Source of the DNA: Alcanivorax sp. 24
Lineage (GTDB): Bacteria; Pseudomonadota; Gammaproteobacteria; Pseudomonadales; Alcanivoracaceae
Length of the DNA stretch: 64,000 nucleotides
NCBI RefSeq assembly: GCF_004360225.1
Contig: NZ_SNUA01000001.1
Location: 62,001-126,000, forward strand
Direction of reading: 5' to 3'
In this document: piece by piece, positions 42,234-50,958 of the stretch
Position numbering within the stretch: position 1 is the stretch's first letter
Layout: every line of letters begins with the position of its first letter
Notes under the pieces: generated by a model
Told to the model about the DNA's origin: nothing
What the model saw: only the letters and a program-made list of their open reading frames with translations
The model's database searches: none
Made by a program: the position numbers and the translations under genes

Positions 42234-43886
42234 ATGCAGGGTCTGATGCAAGACAAGCCGCTATTGATTTCCTCGCTCATCGAGCACGCGGCCACTTTCC
42301 ATCCTGATCAGGAAATTGTCTCGCGCAGCATCGAGGGGCCTATTCATCGTACCAATTACCGGCGGATCGCCCATCGCGCCAAACAGGTCGCCAACGTTCT
42401 GAACGAGCTGGGCGCCGAATTCGGTGATCGGATTGGTACCCTGGCATGGAACACCTGGCGTCACATGGAGCTTTATTTCGGGGTTTCCGGGTCCGGTGCG
42501 GTGCTGCATACGGTGAACCCCCGTCTGTTCCCCGAACAAGTGGAGTACATTCTCAACCACGCCGGGGACAAGGTGCTGTTTTTTGATATCAGCTTCGCGC
42601 CGCTGGTGGAGAAACTGGTACCGAAACTCAAAAGTATCGAGCATTTCGTGGCGCTTACTGATCGCGACAACATGCCCGACGCCGATATTCCCGGCCTGCT
42701 CTGTTACGAAGACCTGGTGGAAGCCGCCAGCGCTGAATTTGAATGGCCGGAGTTCGACGAGCGTACCGCTTCCAGTCTGTGCTATACCTCCGGCACTACC
42801 GGCAATCCGAAAGGCGTGCTGTACTCCCATCGTTCCACCGTATTGCACTCGCTGATGGCGATGGCGCCGGATGCCTTCAATGTCAGCGCCCGATCGACCT
42901 TGCTGTTGGTGGTGCCGATGTTTCACGCCAACGCCTGGGGCATGCCCTACGTGGCGGCCATGGTCGGCGCGAAAATGGTTCTGCCCGGCGAACATCTGGA
43001 CGGTGAGCATCTCTATCCGTTGATGCGTGACGAGCGCGTGACGTTTTCCCAGGCGGTGCCGACAGTGTGGTTGATGTTCTTCCAGTACCTTGATGCCCAT
43101 CCGGAACTGGATCTGGAGAAGGAACTGTGTCTCGACACCATCGGCATTGGTGGCAGCGCGCCGCCCCGGGCCATGGTGCGGCGGCTGGAGACGCAGCTCG
43201 GAGCTCAGGTGATTCAGGGCTGGGGCATGACTGAAACCAGTCCGCTGGGCGTGGTCAACCGGCCCTTGCCCAAACACGATGATCTGGATCGCGATGGCCT
43301 GGATGAGCTCAAGGTGAAGCAGGGGCGCGGCATCTGGGGCGTGCACATCAAGATCGTCAACGATGAGGGCGAGCCGCAGCCCTGGGATGGCGTGCATTCC
43401 GGCCATCTCTATATTCGCGGCCCCTGGATCGCCAGTGGCTACTTCCGGGCCGAAGGGGGTGGGGCGCTTGATGGTGAGGGCTATTTCCCTACCGGTGATA
43501 TCGCCACCATGGATCCGGACGGCTATTTGCAATTGGTGGACCGGGCCAAGGACGTTATCAAGTCCGGAGGAGAGTGGATTTCCTCCATGGATTTGGAAAA
43601 CGCCGCCTTTTCCCATCCCGGCGTGGCGGAAGCCGCGGTGATCGCCATTCCCCATGAGAAATGGCAGGAACGTCCGCTGATGGTAGTGGTGAAGCGCGCG
43701 GGTGCGCGGGTTGATGAAGACGAGATCATGGCGCATCTGGCGGAACGAGTGGTGAAGTGGTGGCTGCCGGACGATATCGTGTTCGTCGACGAACTGCCGC
43801 ATACCGCCACCGGGAAGCTTCTGAAGACCAAGCTACGTGAGCAATTCACCGGTTATCGTCCCCGGCGTGAAGCGGTGAGATCCTGA
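42234..43886 (+). CDS. Medium/long-chain acyl-CoA ligase, AlkK-like
   Basis: 550 residues, as for AlkK. The start [12 protein letters not shown] and the motifs [11 protein letters not shown] (from about residue 184), [21 protein letters not shown] and the catalytic lysine in ATGKLLK are intact. AAAGGAGG precedes the ATG. Ligases of this group activate medium-chain fatty acids and are frequent in alkane users. Second gene of the thiolase operon. Confidence 0.9.
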   Translation: MQGLMQDKPLLISSLIEHAATFHPDQEIVSRSIEGPIHRTNYRRIAHRAKQVANVLNELGAEFGDRIGTLAWNTWRHMELYFGVSGSGAVLHTVNPRLFPEQVEYILNHAGDKVLFFDISFAPLVEKLVPKLKSIEHFVALTDRDNMPDADIPGLLCYEDLVEAASAEFEWPEFDERTASSLCYTSGTTGNPKGVLYSHRSTVLHSLMAMAPDAFNVSARSTLLLVVPMFHANAWGMPYVAAMVGAKMVLPGEHLDGEHLYPLMRDERVTFSQAVPTVWLMFFQYLDAHPELDLEKELCLDTIGIGGSAPPRAMVRRLETQLGAQVIQGWGMTETSPLGVVNRPLPKHDDLDRDGLDELKVKQGRGIWGVHIKIVNDEGEPQPWDGVHSGHLYIRGPWIASGYFRAEGGGALDGEGYFPTGDIATMDPDGYLQLVDRAKDVIKSGGEWISSMDLENAAFSHPGVAEAAVIAIPHEKWQERPLMVVVKRAGARVDEDEIMAHLAERVVKWWLPDDIVFVDELPHTATGKLLKTKLREQFTGYRPRREAVRS

Positions 43887-44009
43887 TTTAACGTTTACCT
43901 TGAATTCCGCGTCCGTATGCAGGCCAACCGTCCCATCGGTGTCTCTCAGGAGACCGGGCGCGGGGTTCCTTTTTATCCCCTCTCTCTGGATGTCCGCAAC
44001 TTTGTGACT

Positions 44010-44025
44010 TCGTCGGAACCGACGA
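44010..44025 (+). promoter_or_regulatory. TCGTC-N6-GACGA site, TRAP-2 operon
   Basis: TCGTCGGAACCGACGA, a perfect inverted repeat with six-base arms. TACACT (44049-44054) puts the centre near -43. Confidence 0.82.
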
Positions 44026-44358
44026 TGATCCCCTGACAAACCGCCTCTTACACTCGAAGCACCAATCGATAAGCCTTTGGTGTTTTTCTCTTTGCGTGCA
44101 AAAAAGAGAAATTAAATCAATAAACTTTATCCAATTGGCGTTTGAACCCGGGTCATTTCAATCCGGCCCGAGTGGCTCATGGAACAGGCATGGCGCAGAA
44201 GAGGAGGTGCCTTTTCGTGGGCAGCAACTTTGTCAAGCTTCTGTCAATTGCCGCCATCTTACCCAGAGGGCCGGCATGGTACAAAAGCGTAATAATAATT
44301 ATGTGGTGTCTTGTCAGAACGGCGCCGGAAAATACAGGAGTCGCGGTATGGCCTGGAT

Positions 44359-44366
44359 AACAACAA
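44359..44366 (+). promoter_or_regulatory. CA motif in TRAP-2 leader
   Basis: AACAACAA within ATAACAACAACAGC, 41 bases ahead of the dctQ start. Confidence 0.4.
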
Positions 44367-44406
44367 CAGCAAAAAACGATCTGCCGATCCAGTGAGGAGT
44401 TGTCCT

Positions 44407-44970
44407 ATGTATGCATTGGGTCGTTGGTTATCCAAAATTACCAATCTCATGACCGTTATCGGTGGCCTCGCCATCGCATTGATGATGTTGCATGTCACCT
44501 TTGACGTTATCGGTCGCTATGTTTTCGGTACACCGATACCGGGAACCATCACCATCGTCTCTCACTACTACATGATCGTCGCGGCTTTCGTGCCGTTGGC
44601 TTATGCCGAACAGAAGAACGCCCATATTACCGTGGAAGTGGTTACTGAACGGTTGCCGAAAATCGTTCAGAAACACCTGGAAGGATGGGCGCTGGCCTTT
44701 TCCGGCGTGGTGTTCGCCTTCCTCACGGTGCGGACCTGGAGTGAGGCGCTTTCCAAGCACGCCATCAACGCTTCGGTGGTGCAGGGCGACGCCAGTATCG
44801 CCGTCTGGCAAACCTACTTTGTCCTGCCGGTGGGCATTGGTCTGATGACCCTGGTTCTTTTTTACAAATTCATTGTCTATTTGTTCGGCTTGAAATCCGG
44901 ATTGGATGACGAGCGCGTGCAGCCAGACGAGATGCCGCTAGCGTCGAGCCATCATTCTGACGCGAATTAG
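44407..44970 (+). CDS. TRAP transporter small permease (DctQ), system 2
   Basis: 187 residues with four membrane helices (for example near LMTVIGGLAIALMML and HYYMIVAAFVPLAYAEQ) and a polar C-terminus. GAGGAG precedes the ATG at 44407. The DctM gene follows after ten bases. Confidence 0.85.
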   Translation: MYALGRWLSKITNLMTVIGGLAIALMMLHVTFDVIGRYVFGTPIPGTITIVSHYYMIVAAFVPLAYAEQKNAHITVEVVTERLPKIVQKHLEGWALAFSGVVFAFLTVRTWSEALSKHAINASVVQGDASIAVWQTYFVLPVGIGLMTLVLFYKFIVYLFGLKSGLDDERVQPDEMPLASSHHSDAN

Positions 44971-44980
44971 GAGACCGGCG

Positions 44981-46288
44981 ATGAGTGACGTACAAATTGG
45001 TTTGACCGGTCTGGCCCTGCTATTGGTCTTGATCGGGTTGCGAGTGCCGATAGGCATGGCGCTGATTGGCGTGTCCTTCGGTGGTCTGTGGTATCTGATG
45101 GGATGGGGTGTGGCCTGGGGTTCCCTGGGGCTGATCCCCTACCAGTTCGCCGCCAACTGGGTGCTCAGCTCCGTTCCGATGTTCTTGCTATTGGGATTCA
45201 TCTGTTTCCACGCCCAGTTGACCCAGGGACTGTTCCGGGCGGCACGACTATGGCTGGCGTCGATCCCCGGTGGTTTGGCGGTGGCATCGATTTTCGGTTC
45301 CGCCGGCTTCGCCGCGGTGTCAGGCTCTTCCGTGGCGTGCTCCGCGGCCATGGGACGTATCGCGGTGCCGGAAATGATCCGCCATAAATATCACCCGGAG
45401 CTGGCCACCGGCACGGTGGCGGTGGCAGGTACCATCGGTGCGCTGATCCCGCCGTCCATCATCATGATTCTCTACGGTATCATCGCGCAGGTGCCAATCA
45501 CCGGGTTGTTTCTGGGCGGCATCAGTGCCGGTATTCTGACCACCGTGGGCTACATTCTGGTGGTGATGATAAGGGTGAAGCTGAACCCCTCCTTGGCTCC
45601 GGATGTCAGGGAAGAGGTTTCCAAAAAGGAAAAGGTCGCGGCGCTGAAGGAAACCTGGCCGGTGATCCTGATCATGGTCGGTATTTTCGGCGGTCTGTTC
45701 GGCGGCATTTTCACGCCCACCGAAGCCGGTGCCGTCGGTGCGTTCCTCGCCTGTATCGTTGCCTGGATGCGCAAGGCCCTGACCTGGGAGCGGTTTCGCA
45801 ACGCAATTCTGGAAACGCTGCTTACCACCGGCGCCTTGATGGTGATCGCCGTGGGCGCGAGCCTGCTGACCCGTTTCCTGGCGCTGTCCGGCGCCGGTGA
45901 TTATCTGTCCTCTCTGGTTATTGGTGGCGGTGCCAGTACTTTCATGGTGTTGGTGATGATCGTGCTGATCTATCTGCTGCTGGGCATGTTCCTGGAGCCG
46001 ATTGGCGCCATGCTGCTGACCCTGCCCATCGTTCTGCCGATTATCGGTGCCGCCGACTTGAGTCTTCTTTGGTTTGGCGTGGTGCTCACCAAGTTGCTGG
46101 AAATCGGCATGATCACGCCGCCGATTGGCATGAACGTGTTCGTGATAAAAGGGGTGGTGGGTAATCTGGCCTCCACCACCTCGATCTTCAAAGGCATTTT
46201 CTGGTTCCTGATCATGGATCTTTTTGTGCTGATCTTCCTGATGAGCGTGCCGGACTTTATTTTGTTTCTGCCTCGTATTATGGGGTAG
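44981..46288 (+). CDS. TRAP transporter large permease (DctM), system 2
   Basis: 435 residues, about twelve membrane segments, with SGSSVACSAAMGRIAVPEM and GALIPPSIIMILYG, the DctM hallmarks. Paralogous to the system 1 permease. Unlike system 1 no P gene is adjacent; two P genes lie about 3.4 kb downstream beyond two ligase genes. Confidence 0.92.
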   Translation: MSDVQIGLTGLALLLVLIGLRVPIGMALIGVSFGGLWYLMGWGVAWGSLGLIPYQFAANWVLSSVPMFLLLGFICFHAQLTQGLFRAARLWLASIPGGLAVASIFGSAGFAAVSGSSVACSAAMGRIAVPEMIRHKYHPELATGTVAVAGTIGALIPPSIIMILYGIIAQVPITGLFLGGISAGILTTVGYILVVMIRVKLNPSLAPDVREEVSKKEKVAALKETWPVILIMVGIFGGLFGGIFTPTEAGAVGAFLACIVAWMRKALTWERFRNAILETLLTTGALMVIAVGASLLTRFLALSGAGDYLSSLVIGGGASTFMVLVMIVLIYLLLGMFLEPIGAMLLTLPIVLPIIGAADLSLLWFGVVLTKLLEIGMITPPIGMNVFVIKGVVGNLASTTSIFKGIFWFLIMDLFVLIFLMSVPDFILFLPRIMG

Positions 46289-46296
46289 GCCTGCGC

Positions 46297-46323
46297 GCGG
46301 CGCGCCATGCCCGGGCGCGCCGC
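46297..46323 (+). terminator. GC-rich hairpin between DctM and ligase
   Basis: A perfect 10-bp stem GCGGCGCGCC/GGCGCGCCGC with a short loop and no T-run. Possibly a partial terminator or processing site lowering expression of the downstream ligase. Confidence 0.45.
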
Positions 46324-46360
46324 TACTTACTGATGACGGATAACAACAGGGAAGAACCCG

Positions 46361-47932
46361 ATGACAAAACAATACGACCTTTCTGACTCTGTTCAGGTGG
46401 CCATTCGCAACACCATTGGCGACGCCCTGCGCCGATCCGCCGGCCGGCAACCCGCGGCGCCGGCGCTGCAATTCGAGGACCGTATCTGGTCTTATCAAGA
46501 GCTGGATCTTGCCGCCAACCGGGTGGCCAATGGTTTGCTGGCGCGGGGATTACAAAAAGGGGATCGCGTCGCCGCCTATGGCAAGAATTCCGACGCCTAT
46601 GTTCTGCTTTGGCTGGCTTGCGCCCGGGCCGGCCTGATTCATGTGCCGGTGAACTACGGGCTGGTCCAGCGTGAACTGACCTACATCTGCAATCAGTCCG
46701 GCGCCCGTGCCCTGTTTTGCGACGACAGCCTGGCGGCCAACGTGGAAGCGGTGCGCAATGATCTCGGTGTCGAGCTGTACGGTTCCCTACGCCGTGGCGC
46801 CTTGGCTGAAGGTGTGGATATTCTGGCGTTGGCCCAGGGACGTGGCGAAGCGACGGCGCCGGATATCGCACTCAGCGATGACGATGTGGTACAGATTCTT
46901 TATACCTCGGGTACCACCTCCGATCCCAAAGGAGCCATGCATACGCATCGGTCTCTCATGGCGGAATATCAGTCTTGCCTGCTGCATCTGGACATTAGCG
47001 GAAAAGATCGCGGTCTGGCGGCGCTTCCTCTGTATCACTCGGCGCAGATGCACGTTTTTCTGATGCCCAGCCTGCTATGTGGAGCATTCAATTACCTTAT
47101 TGACGCACCGGTTCCGGACCAGGTTCTGGCTCTGATCGAAGAGCAGAAGATCACGTCATTCTTCTCCCCGCCAACGGTATGGATCGGCCTGTTGCGTCAC
47201 CCGGATTTTGACCGCCGTGACCTGAGTACGCTGGAAAACCTGTACTACGGCGCTTCCATTATGCCGGAGCCGATTGTCCATGAACTGGCGGAACGTCTGC
47301 CGCAAGGGCGTCTGTTCAACTGCTATGGGCAAAGCGAAATCGCTCCCATGGCGACGGTGCTGGAACCCCATGAGCATGCCGACCGACCGAGCTCTTGCGG
47401 CCGCCCTCTGACCTCTGTGGAAACCCGGGTGGTCAAACCTGGCACTCTGGAGGATTGCGCGCCGGGCGAACAAGGAGAGATCGTGCATCGCTCGCCGCAT
47501 CTGATGGTGGCGTACTGGGACAAGCCCGAGGAAACCGAGGAAGCCTTCAAGGGCGGTTGGTTTCATTCCGGCGATCTCGCCTACCAGGACGAGCAGGGCT
47601 ACCTGTACATCGTCGATCGCATCAAGGATGTGGTGAATACCGGCGGCGTGCTGGTGGCCAGCCGCGACGTCGAGGAAGCCCTGTATGGCCATGAATCGGT
47701 GGCGGAGGTGGCGGTGATCGGGGTGCCCCACGAGAAGTGGATTGAATCGATTGTCGCCGTCGTTGTGGTAAAAGAAGGCAAAGCCGCCGATGCCGCCGCT
47801 CTGATCGATCACGCGCGGCAGCATCTGGCTCCGTTCAAAGTGCCCAAGGCGGTGCATTTTGTTGAGGCTCTGCCGAAGAATACCGCGGGAAAACTGCTCA
47901 AACGCACGCTCCGTGAGCAGTACGCACGCTGA
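46361..47932 (+). CDS. AMP-forming acyl-CoA ligase
   Basis: 523 residues. YTSGTTSDPKGAM (P-loop-like, with Ser-Asp after the second Thr), NCYGQSEIAPM, GWFHSGDLAY and the lysine in NTAGKLLK are present. GGGAAG precedes the ATG. Divergent in the acyl-pocket region from the other three ligases here, so a different acid or pathway stage is likely. Third gene after DctQ and DctM. Confidence 0.87.
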   Translation: MTKQYDLSDSVQVAIRNTIGDALRRSAGRQPAAPALQFEDRIWSYQELDLAANRVANGLLARGLQKGDRVAAYGKNSDAYVLLWLACARAGLIHVPVNYGLVQRELTYICNQSGARALFCDDSLAANVEAVRNDLGVELYGSLRRGALAEGVDILALAQGRGEATAPDIALSDDDVVQILYTSGTTSDPKGAMHTHRSLMAEYQSCLLHLDISGKDRGLAALPLYHSAQMHVFLMPSLLCGAFNYLIDAPVPDQVLALIEEQKITSFFSPPTVWIGLLRHPDFDRRDLSTLENLYYGASIMPEPIVHELAERLPQGRLFNCYGQSEIAPMATVLEPHEHADRPSSCGRPLTSVETRVVKPGTLEDCAPGEQGEIVHRSPHLMVAYWDKPEETEEAFKGGWFHSGDLAYQDEQGYLYIVDRIKDVVNTGGVLVASRDVEEALYGHESVAEVAVIGVPHEKWIESIVAVVVVKEGKAADAAALIDHARQHLAPFKVPKAVHFVEALPKNTAGKLLKRTLREQYAR

Positions 47933-47951
47933 GAAAGGCAGTGCGTTGGAA

Positions 47952-47967
47952 TAGTCGGTTCGGACGA
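47952..47967 (+). promoter_or_regulatory. TCGTC-N6-GACGA site (one mismatch), ligase/DctP/ACAD operon
   Basis: TAGTCGGTTCGGACGA, the second base differing. AATAAT (47991-47996) as -10 puts the centre near -43. Confidence 0.72.
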
Positions 47968-48032
47968 AGCAATCTTTGCTCCGCTACCTCAATAATGCGC
48001 GCCTGCTGTTCCCTTTCTGGGTGGAGATTTCC

Positions 48033-49586
48033 ATGTATTTGACACAGCCGCTACACAAGGCTTTGCGCGAGTGTCCCGAGCGGGAAGCCCTGGTATTCGC
48101 CGATCGCCGCTCAACCTATCGGGATCTGGTACGCCAGGTAGCGACGCTGGCGTCGGTATTGAAAGACCTGGGTCTGGAGGACGGCGATCGTGCCGGCATT
48201 CTGGCCCTGAATTCGGATCATTATGTGACGTTTGTGTTTGGCGTGCTCTGGGCAGGCGGTGTCTTCAATACCGTCAATATTCGATGGAGTCCGGTTGAGA
48301 TCGCCTACTCACTGGACGACTGCGACACCCGGATTCTGTTTGTCGACGACGAGTTCGTGCCGTTGATCGACGAAGTGCGGGCTCGGTCAAAATCGCTTGA
48401 GACGGTGGTGTACGTCGGAGAAAAAACCTGTCCCGAGGGCATGTTGAGTCTTGCCGGGCTGATGGCCGGGACCGATCCCGTGGACGACGCCGGACGCAGC
48501 GGCGATCAGTTGGCCTGCATTCTGTACACCGGCGGCACCACCGGAGCACCGAAGGGCGTGATGCTCAGCCACGCCAATCTTTACACCTGCTCGATCGGAG
48601 CGGTGATGCCCGCATGCCGTGGGGACGGTGTGGTGGGATTACATTCGGCCCCCTTCTTCCATGTGGCCGGAGTGGGGCTGATCCTGCAGTTGACGCTGCG
48701 GCTGGGCACCCACGTGATCGTGCCCCGGTTCGAAGAGGTGGCGGTCATGAGCGCCATTCAGCGGGAACGAGTGGTGGAAACCTTCCTGGTGCCGACCATG
48801 ATGCGCGCGGTGCTAGCGCACCCGCGCTTTCCGGAATTCGATCTCTCTTCGCTGCGCTGCATGATGTATGGCGCGTCACCCATCGACAGCACGCTGTTGA
48901 AGAAGGCCATGACCGCCTGGCCGGAGGCGTCCTTCCTACAGCTCTACGGTATGACCGAACTCTCACCGGTGGTCTGCATTCTCCCGGATTATTGCCATAG
49001 CGACGCCGCTTACGCCGATAAGTTAATGGCGGCCGGGTTGCCGGCGCATATGGCGGAGGTGCGCGTGGTCGACGGTGAAGATAACGAGGTCCCACGCGGC
49101 CAGGTGGGCGAGATCGTCGCCCGTGGCCCGATGGTGATGCGGGGCTACTGGAATAAGCCGGAGCAGACCGAGGAGGCATTACGCCGAGGATGGATGCATA
49201 CCGGCGATGCCGGCTACATGGATGACGCCGGATACGTTTTCCTGGTGGACCGGATCAAGGACATGGTGGTGACCGGCGGCGAAAACGTTTACTCGGTGGA
49301 GGTGGAAGACGCCTTGCTGCGCATGCCAGCCATCGCGCAATGCGCGGTGATCGGCGTGCCGGATGAAAAGTGGGGCGAGCGGGTGCACGCGGTCATCGTT
49401 CCAGCCGGAGGGGCGGAGATTTCCGAGGCGGATATCGTGGCTCACTGCAAAACACTGATCGCCAATTATAAGTGCCCCCGAAGCTTTGAATTTGTTGATC
49501 AGATGCCACTTTCCGGTGCCGGCAAGATTCTCAAATACAAGCTCAAGGAGGCCCACTGGGGTGACCGTGGGCGCCGTATCGGTTGA
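48033..49586 (+). CDS. AMP-forming acyl-CoA ligase
   Basis: 517 residues from ATG 48033 (GGAGA upstream). The frame is open from 47976, but that region holds the promoter. The nucleotide loop is YTGGTTGAPKG with Gly for the usual Ser; LYGMTELSPV, GWMHTGDAGY and GAGKILK complete the set. First gene of an operon with two DctP and two ACAD genes. Confidence 0.87.
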   Translation: MYLTQPLHKALRECPEREALVFADRRSTYRDLVRQVATLASVLKDLGLEDGDRAGILALNSDHYVTFVFGVLWAGGVFNTVNIRWSPVEIAYSLDDCDTRILFVDDEFVPLIDEVRARSKSLETVVYVGEKTCPEGMLSLAGLMAGTDPVDDAGRSGDQLACILYTGGTTGAPKGVMLSHANLYTCSIGAVMPACRGDGVVGLHSAPFFHVAGVGLILQLTLRLGTHVIVPRFEEVAVMSAIQRERVVETFLVPTMMRAVLAHPRFPEFDLSSLRCMMYGASPIDSTLLKKAMTAWPEASFLQLYGMTELSPVVCILPDYCHSDAAYADKLMAAGLPAHMAEVRVVDGEDNEVPRGQVGEIVARGPMVMRGYWNKPEQTEEALRRGWMHTGDAGYMDDAGYVFLVDRIKDMVVTGGENVYSVEVEDALLRMPAIAQCAVIGVPDEKWGERVHAVIVPAGGAEISEADIVAHCKTLIANYKCPRSFEFVDQMPLSGAGKILKYKLKEAHWGDRGRRIG

Positions 49587-49694
49587 TCCGGTGAGCCCGT
49601 CAGAGATGAGTGATTTTGTAGCGGCTGGCCAAACCAACAAGAACATCGGCGGCGGATTGGCTTCTGGCTGGCCGCGATTAGGGAGAGTGACATC

Positions 49695-50852
49695 ATGCCA
49701 ATACGCGCTTATGCACAACGTTTCTTTATCGCCACGCTTTTTGTGATCGGCGCGACCGCTGCGACGCCGACATTCGCTCGTACCATCAGCTACGCCACCG
49801 GCTATCCGCCGAACTCCATCGGCTCCAATTCGGCGTTGGCTTATGCCGAGGCACTCAAAGCGCTTTCCAACGGTGACCTCAGCGTTAAAGTATTTCCAAT
49901 GTCCTTGTTGAGTTTCAGTGAGGCCGCGCCGGGGATCCGTGACGGTATGGCGGACTCGGGGTTTGTCTTGTTTTCCTACTTTCCCTCTGAGTTTCCCAAC
50001 ACCAATCTGATCTCGGAACTCACCATGTTGCTGGAACTGGATGACGTGGCGCCGAGTCATGCGGGGCTCGCCTATGTCGGCGCCATGTCAGAGTATCTGT
50101 TCCATCATTGCCCTGAGTGTGTCACGGAATTCGCCGCGCAGAATCAGGTGTTCACCGGTGCTTCCGCCAGCGCGCCCTACATGATGCTGTGCAACGAGAA
50201 GGTGACCAGTCTGGCCGATATCAAAGGCAAGCGGTTACGCAGTGCCGGCCCACAATGGGCACGCTGGGCACAGGCGGTGGGTGGAACGCCAGTGACCATA
50301 TCCGTCAGCGATGCCTATGAAGCGCTCAATCAGGGTGTTCTGGATTGTTCGATAAGCTCCAGCGTGGATCTGGATATCTTCCGCCTTTCCGAAGTGGTCA
50401 GTGACGTCACCGCAGGTGTGCCGGGTGGTGTTTTTGGTGGCACTGGTGTCAACAACTTCAACCGCGAAGTCTGGCGGGAACTGACTGAAAGGGAGCGTGA
50501 ACAGGTGCTGCGTGCTTCCGCCACCTTCGGCTCCATTATCAGTTGGGACTATCAGGTGGGCGCCACCAAGGAACTCGAGGCCGCGCCGGAGCAAGGGATC
50601 AAAGTGCATGAGCCTGCCGAGGGCCTGCAACAGGCATCGCAGCGTTTCATTGTCGAGGACATGAAGACCATTGCCCGCAATTATCAGTCCCGTTCAGGGG
50701 TGAATAACGCCGAGCAAAGCATCAAGGCGTTCCAGACGATCCTGTCGAAATGGGTCAAGCTGGTAAAAGACGTCAGCAGCCCGGAAGAGCTGGCGGAAAT
50801 CTACTGGCGGGAGACTTATTCCAAAGTGGACGTGAGTGAATACGGCTTGTAA
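49695..50852 (+). CDS. TRAP substrate-binding protein (DctP family), system 2, copy A
   Basis: 385 residues with a signal peptide ending at about TFAR. The ligand-binding arginine region is GKRLRSAGPQWARW. It shares FPMSLLSF, GMADSGF and YFPSEFP with the next gene and a common end (WRETYSKVDVSEYGL against WRETFSKVDVSTYGL), showing tandem duplication. GGGAGAG precedes the ATG. Confidence 0.86.
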   Translation: MPIRAYAQRFFIATLFVIGATAATPTFARTISYATGYPPNSIGSNSALAYAEALKALSNGDLSVKVFPMSLLSFSEAAPGIRDGMADSGFVLFSYFPSEFPNTNLISELTMLLELDDVAPSHAGLAYVGAMSEYLFHHCPECVTEFAAQNQVFTGASASAPYMMLCNEKVTSLADIKGKRLRSAGPQWARWAQAVGGTPVTISVSDAYEALNQGVLDCSISSSVDLDIFRLSEVVSDVTAGVPGGVFGGTGVNNFNREVWRELTEREREQVLRASATFGSIISWDYQVGATKELEAAPEQGIKVHEPAEGLQQASQRFIVEDMKTIARNYQSRSGVNNAEQSIKAFQTILSKWVKLVKDVSSPEELAEIYWRETYSKVDVSEYGL

Positions 50853-50950
50853 GAACCTGTTTAATCAGGTTCCAAGCCGCATCGGTCTGGTCTGTTGGCC
50901 AGGCCACCATGACCGGAGCTGGCCTGCTTCGGATTTGAAAATGCTAGGAG

Positions 50951-50958
50951 AATAATAA
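50951..50958 (+). promoter_or_regulatory. CA motif overlapping the start of DctP copy B
   Basis: AATAATAA between GGAG and the ATG, fitting AANAANAA. Confidence 0.45.

Larger units (their letters stand above)
43887..44406. other. Control region and long leader of TRAP system 2
   Basis: 520 bases. The site at 44010 and a TACACT -10 at 44049 predict a start near 44061, giving a leader of about 345 bases before the dctQ start, with a CA motif at 44359. An open frame from 44096 has no ribosome binding site and overlaps the leader; not called. Confidence 0.55.

Noticed and set aside
44096-44395. A 99-codon frame in the TRAP-2 leader
   Set aside because: It starts without a ribosome binding site and overlaps leader signals; it could be a leader peptide but there is no positive evidence.
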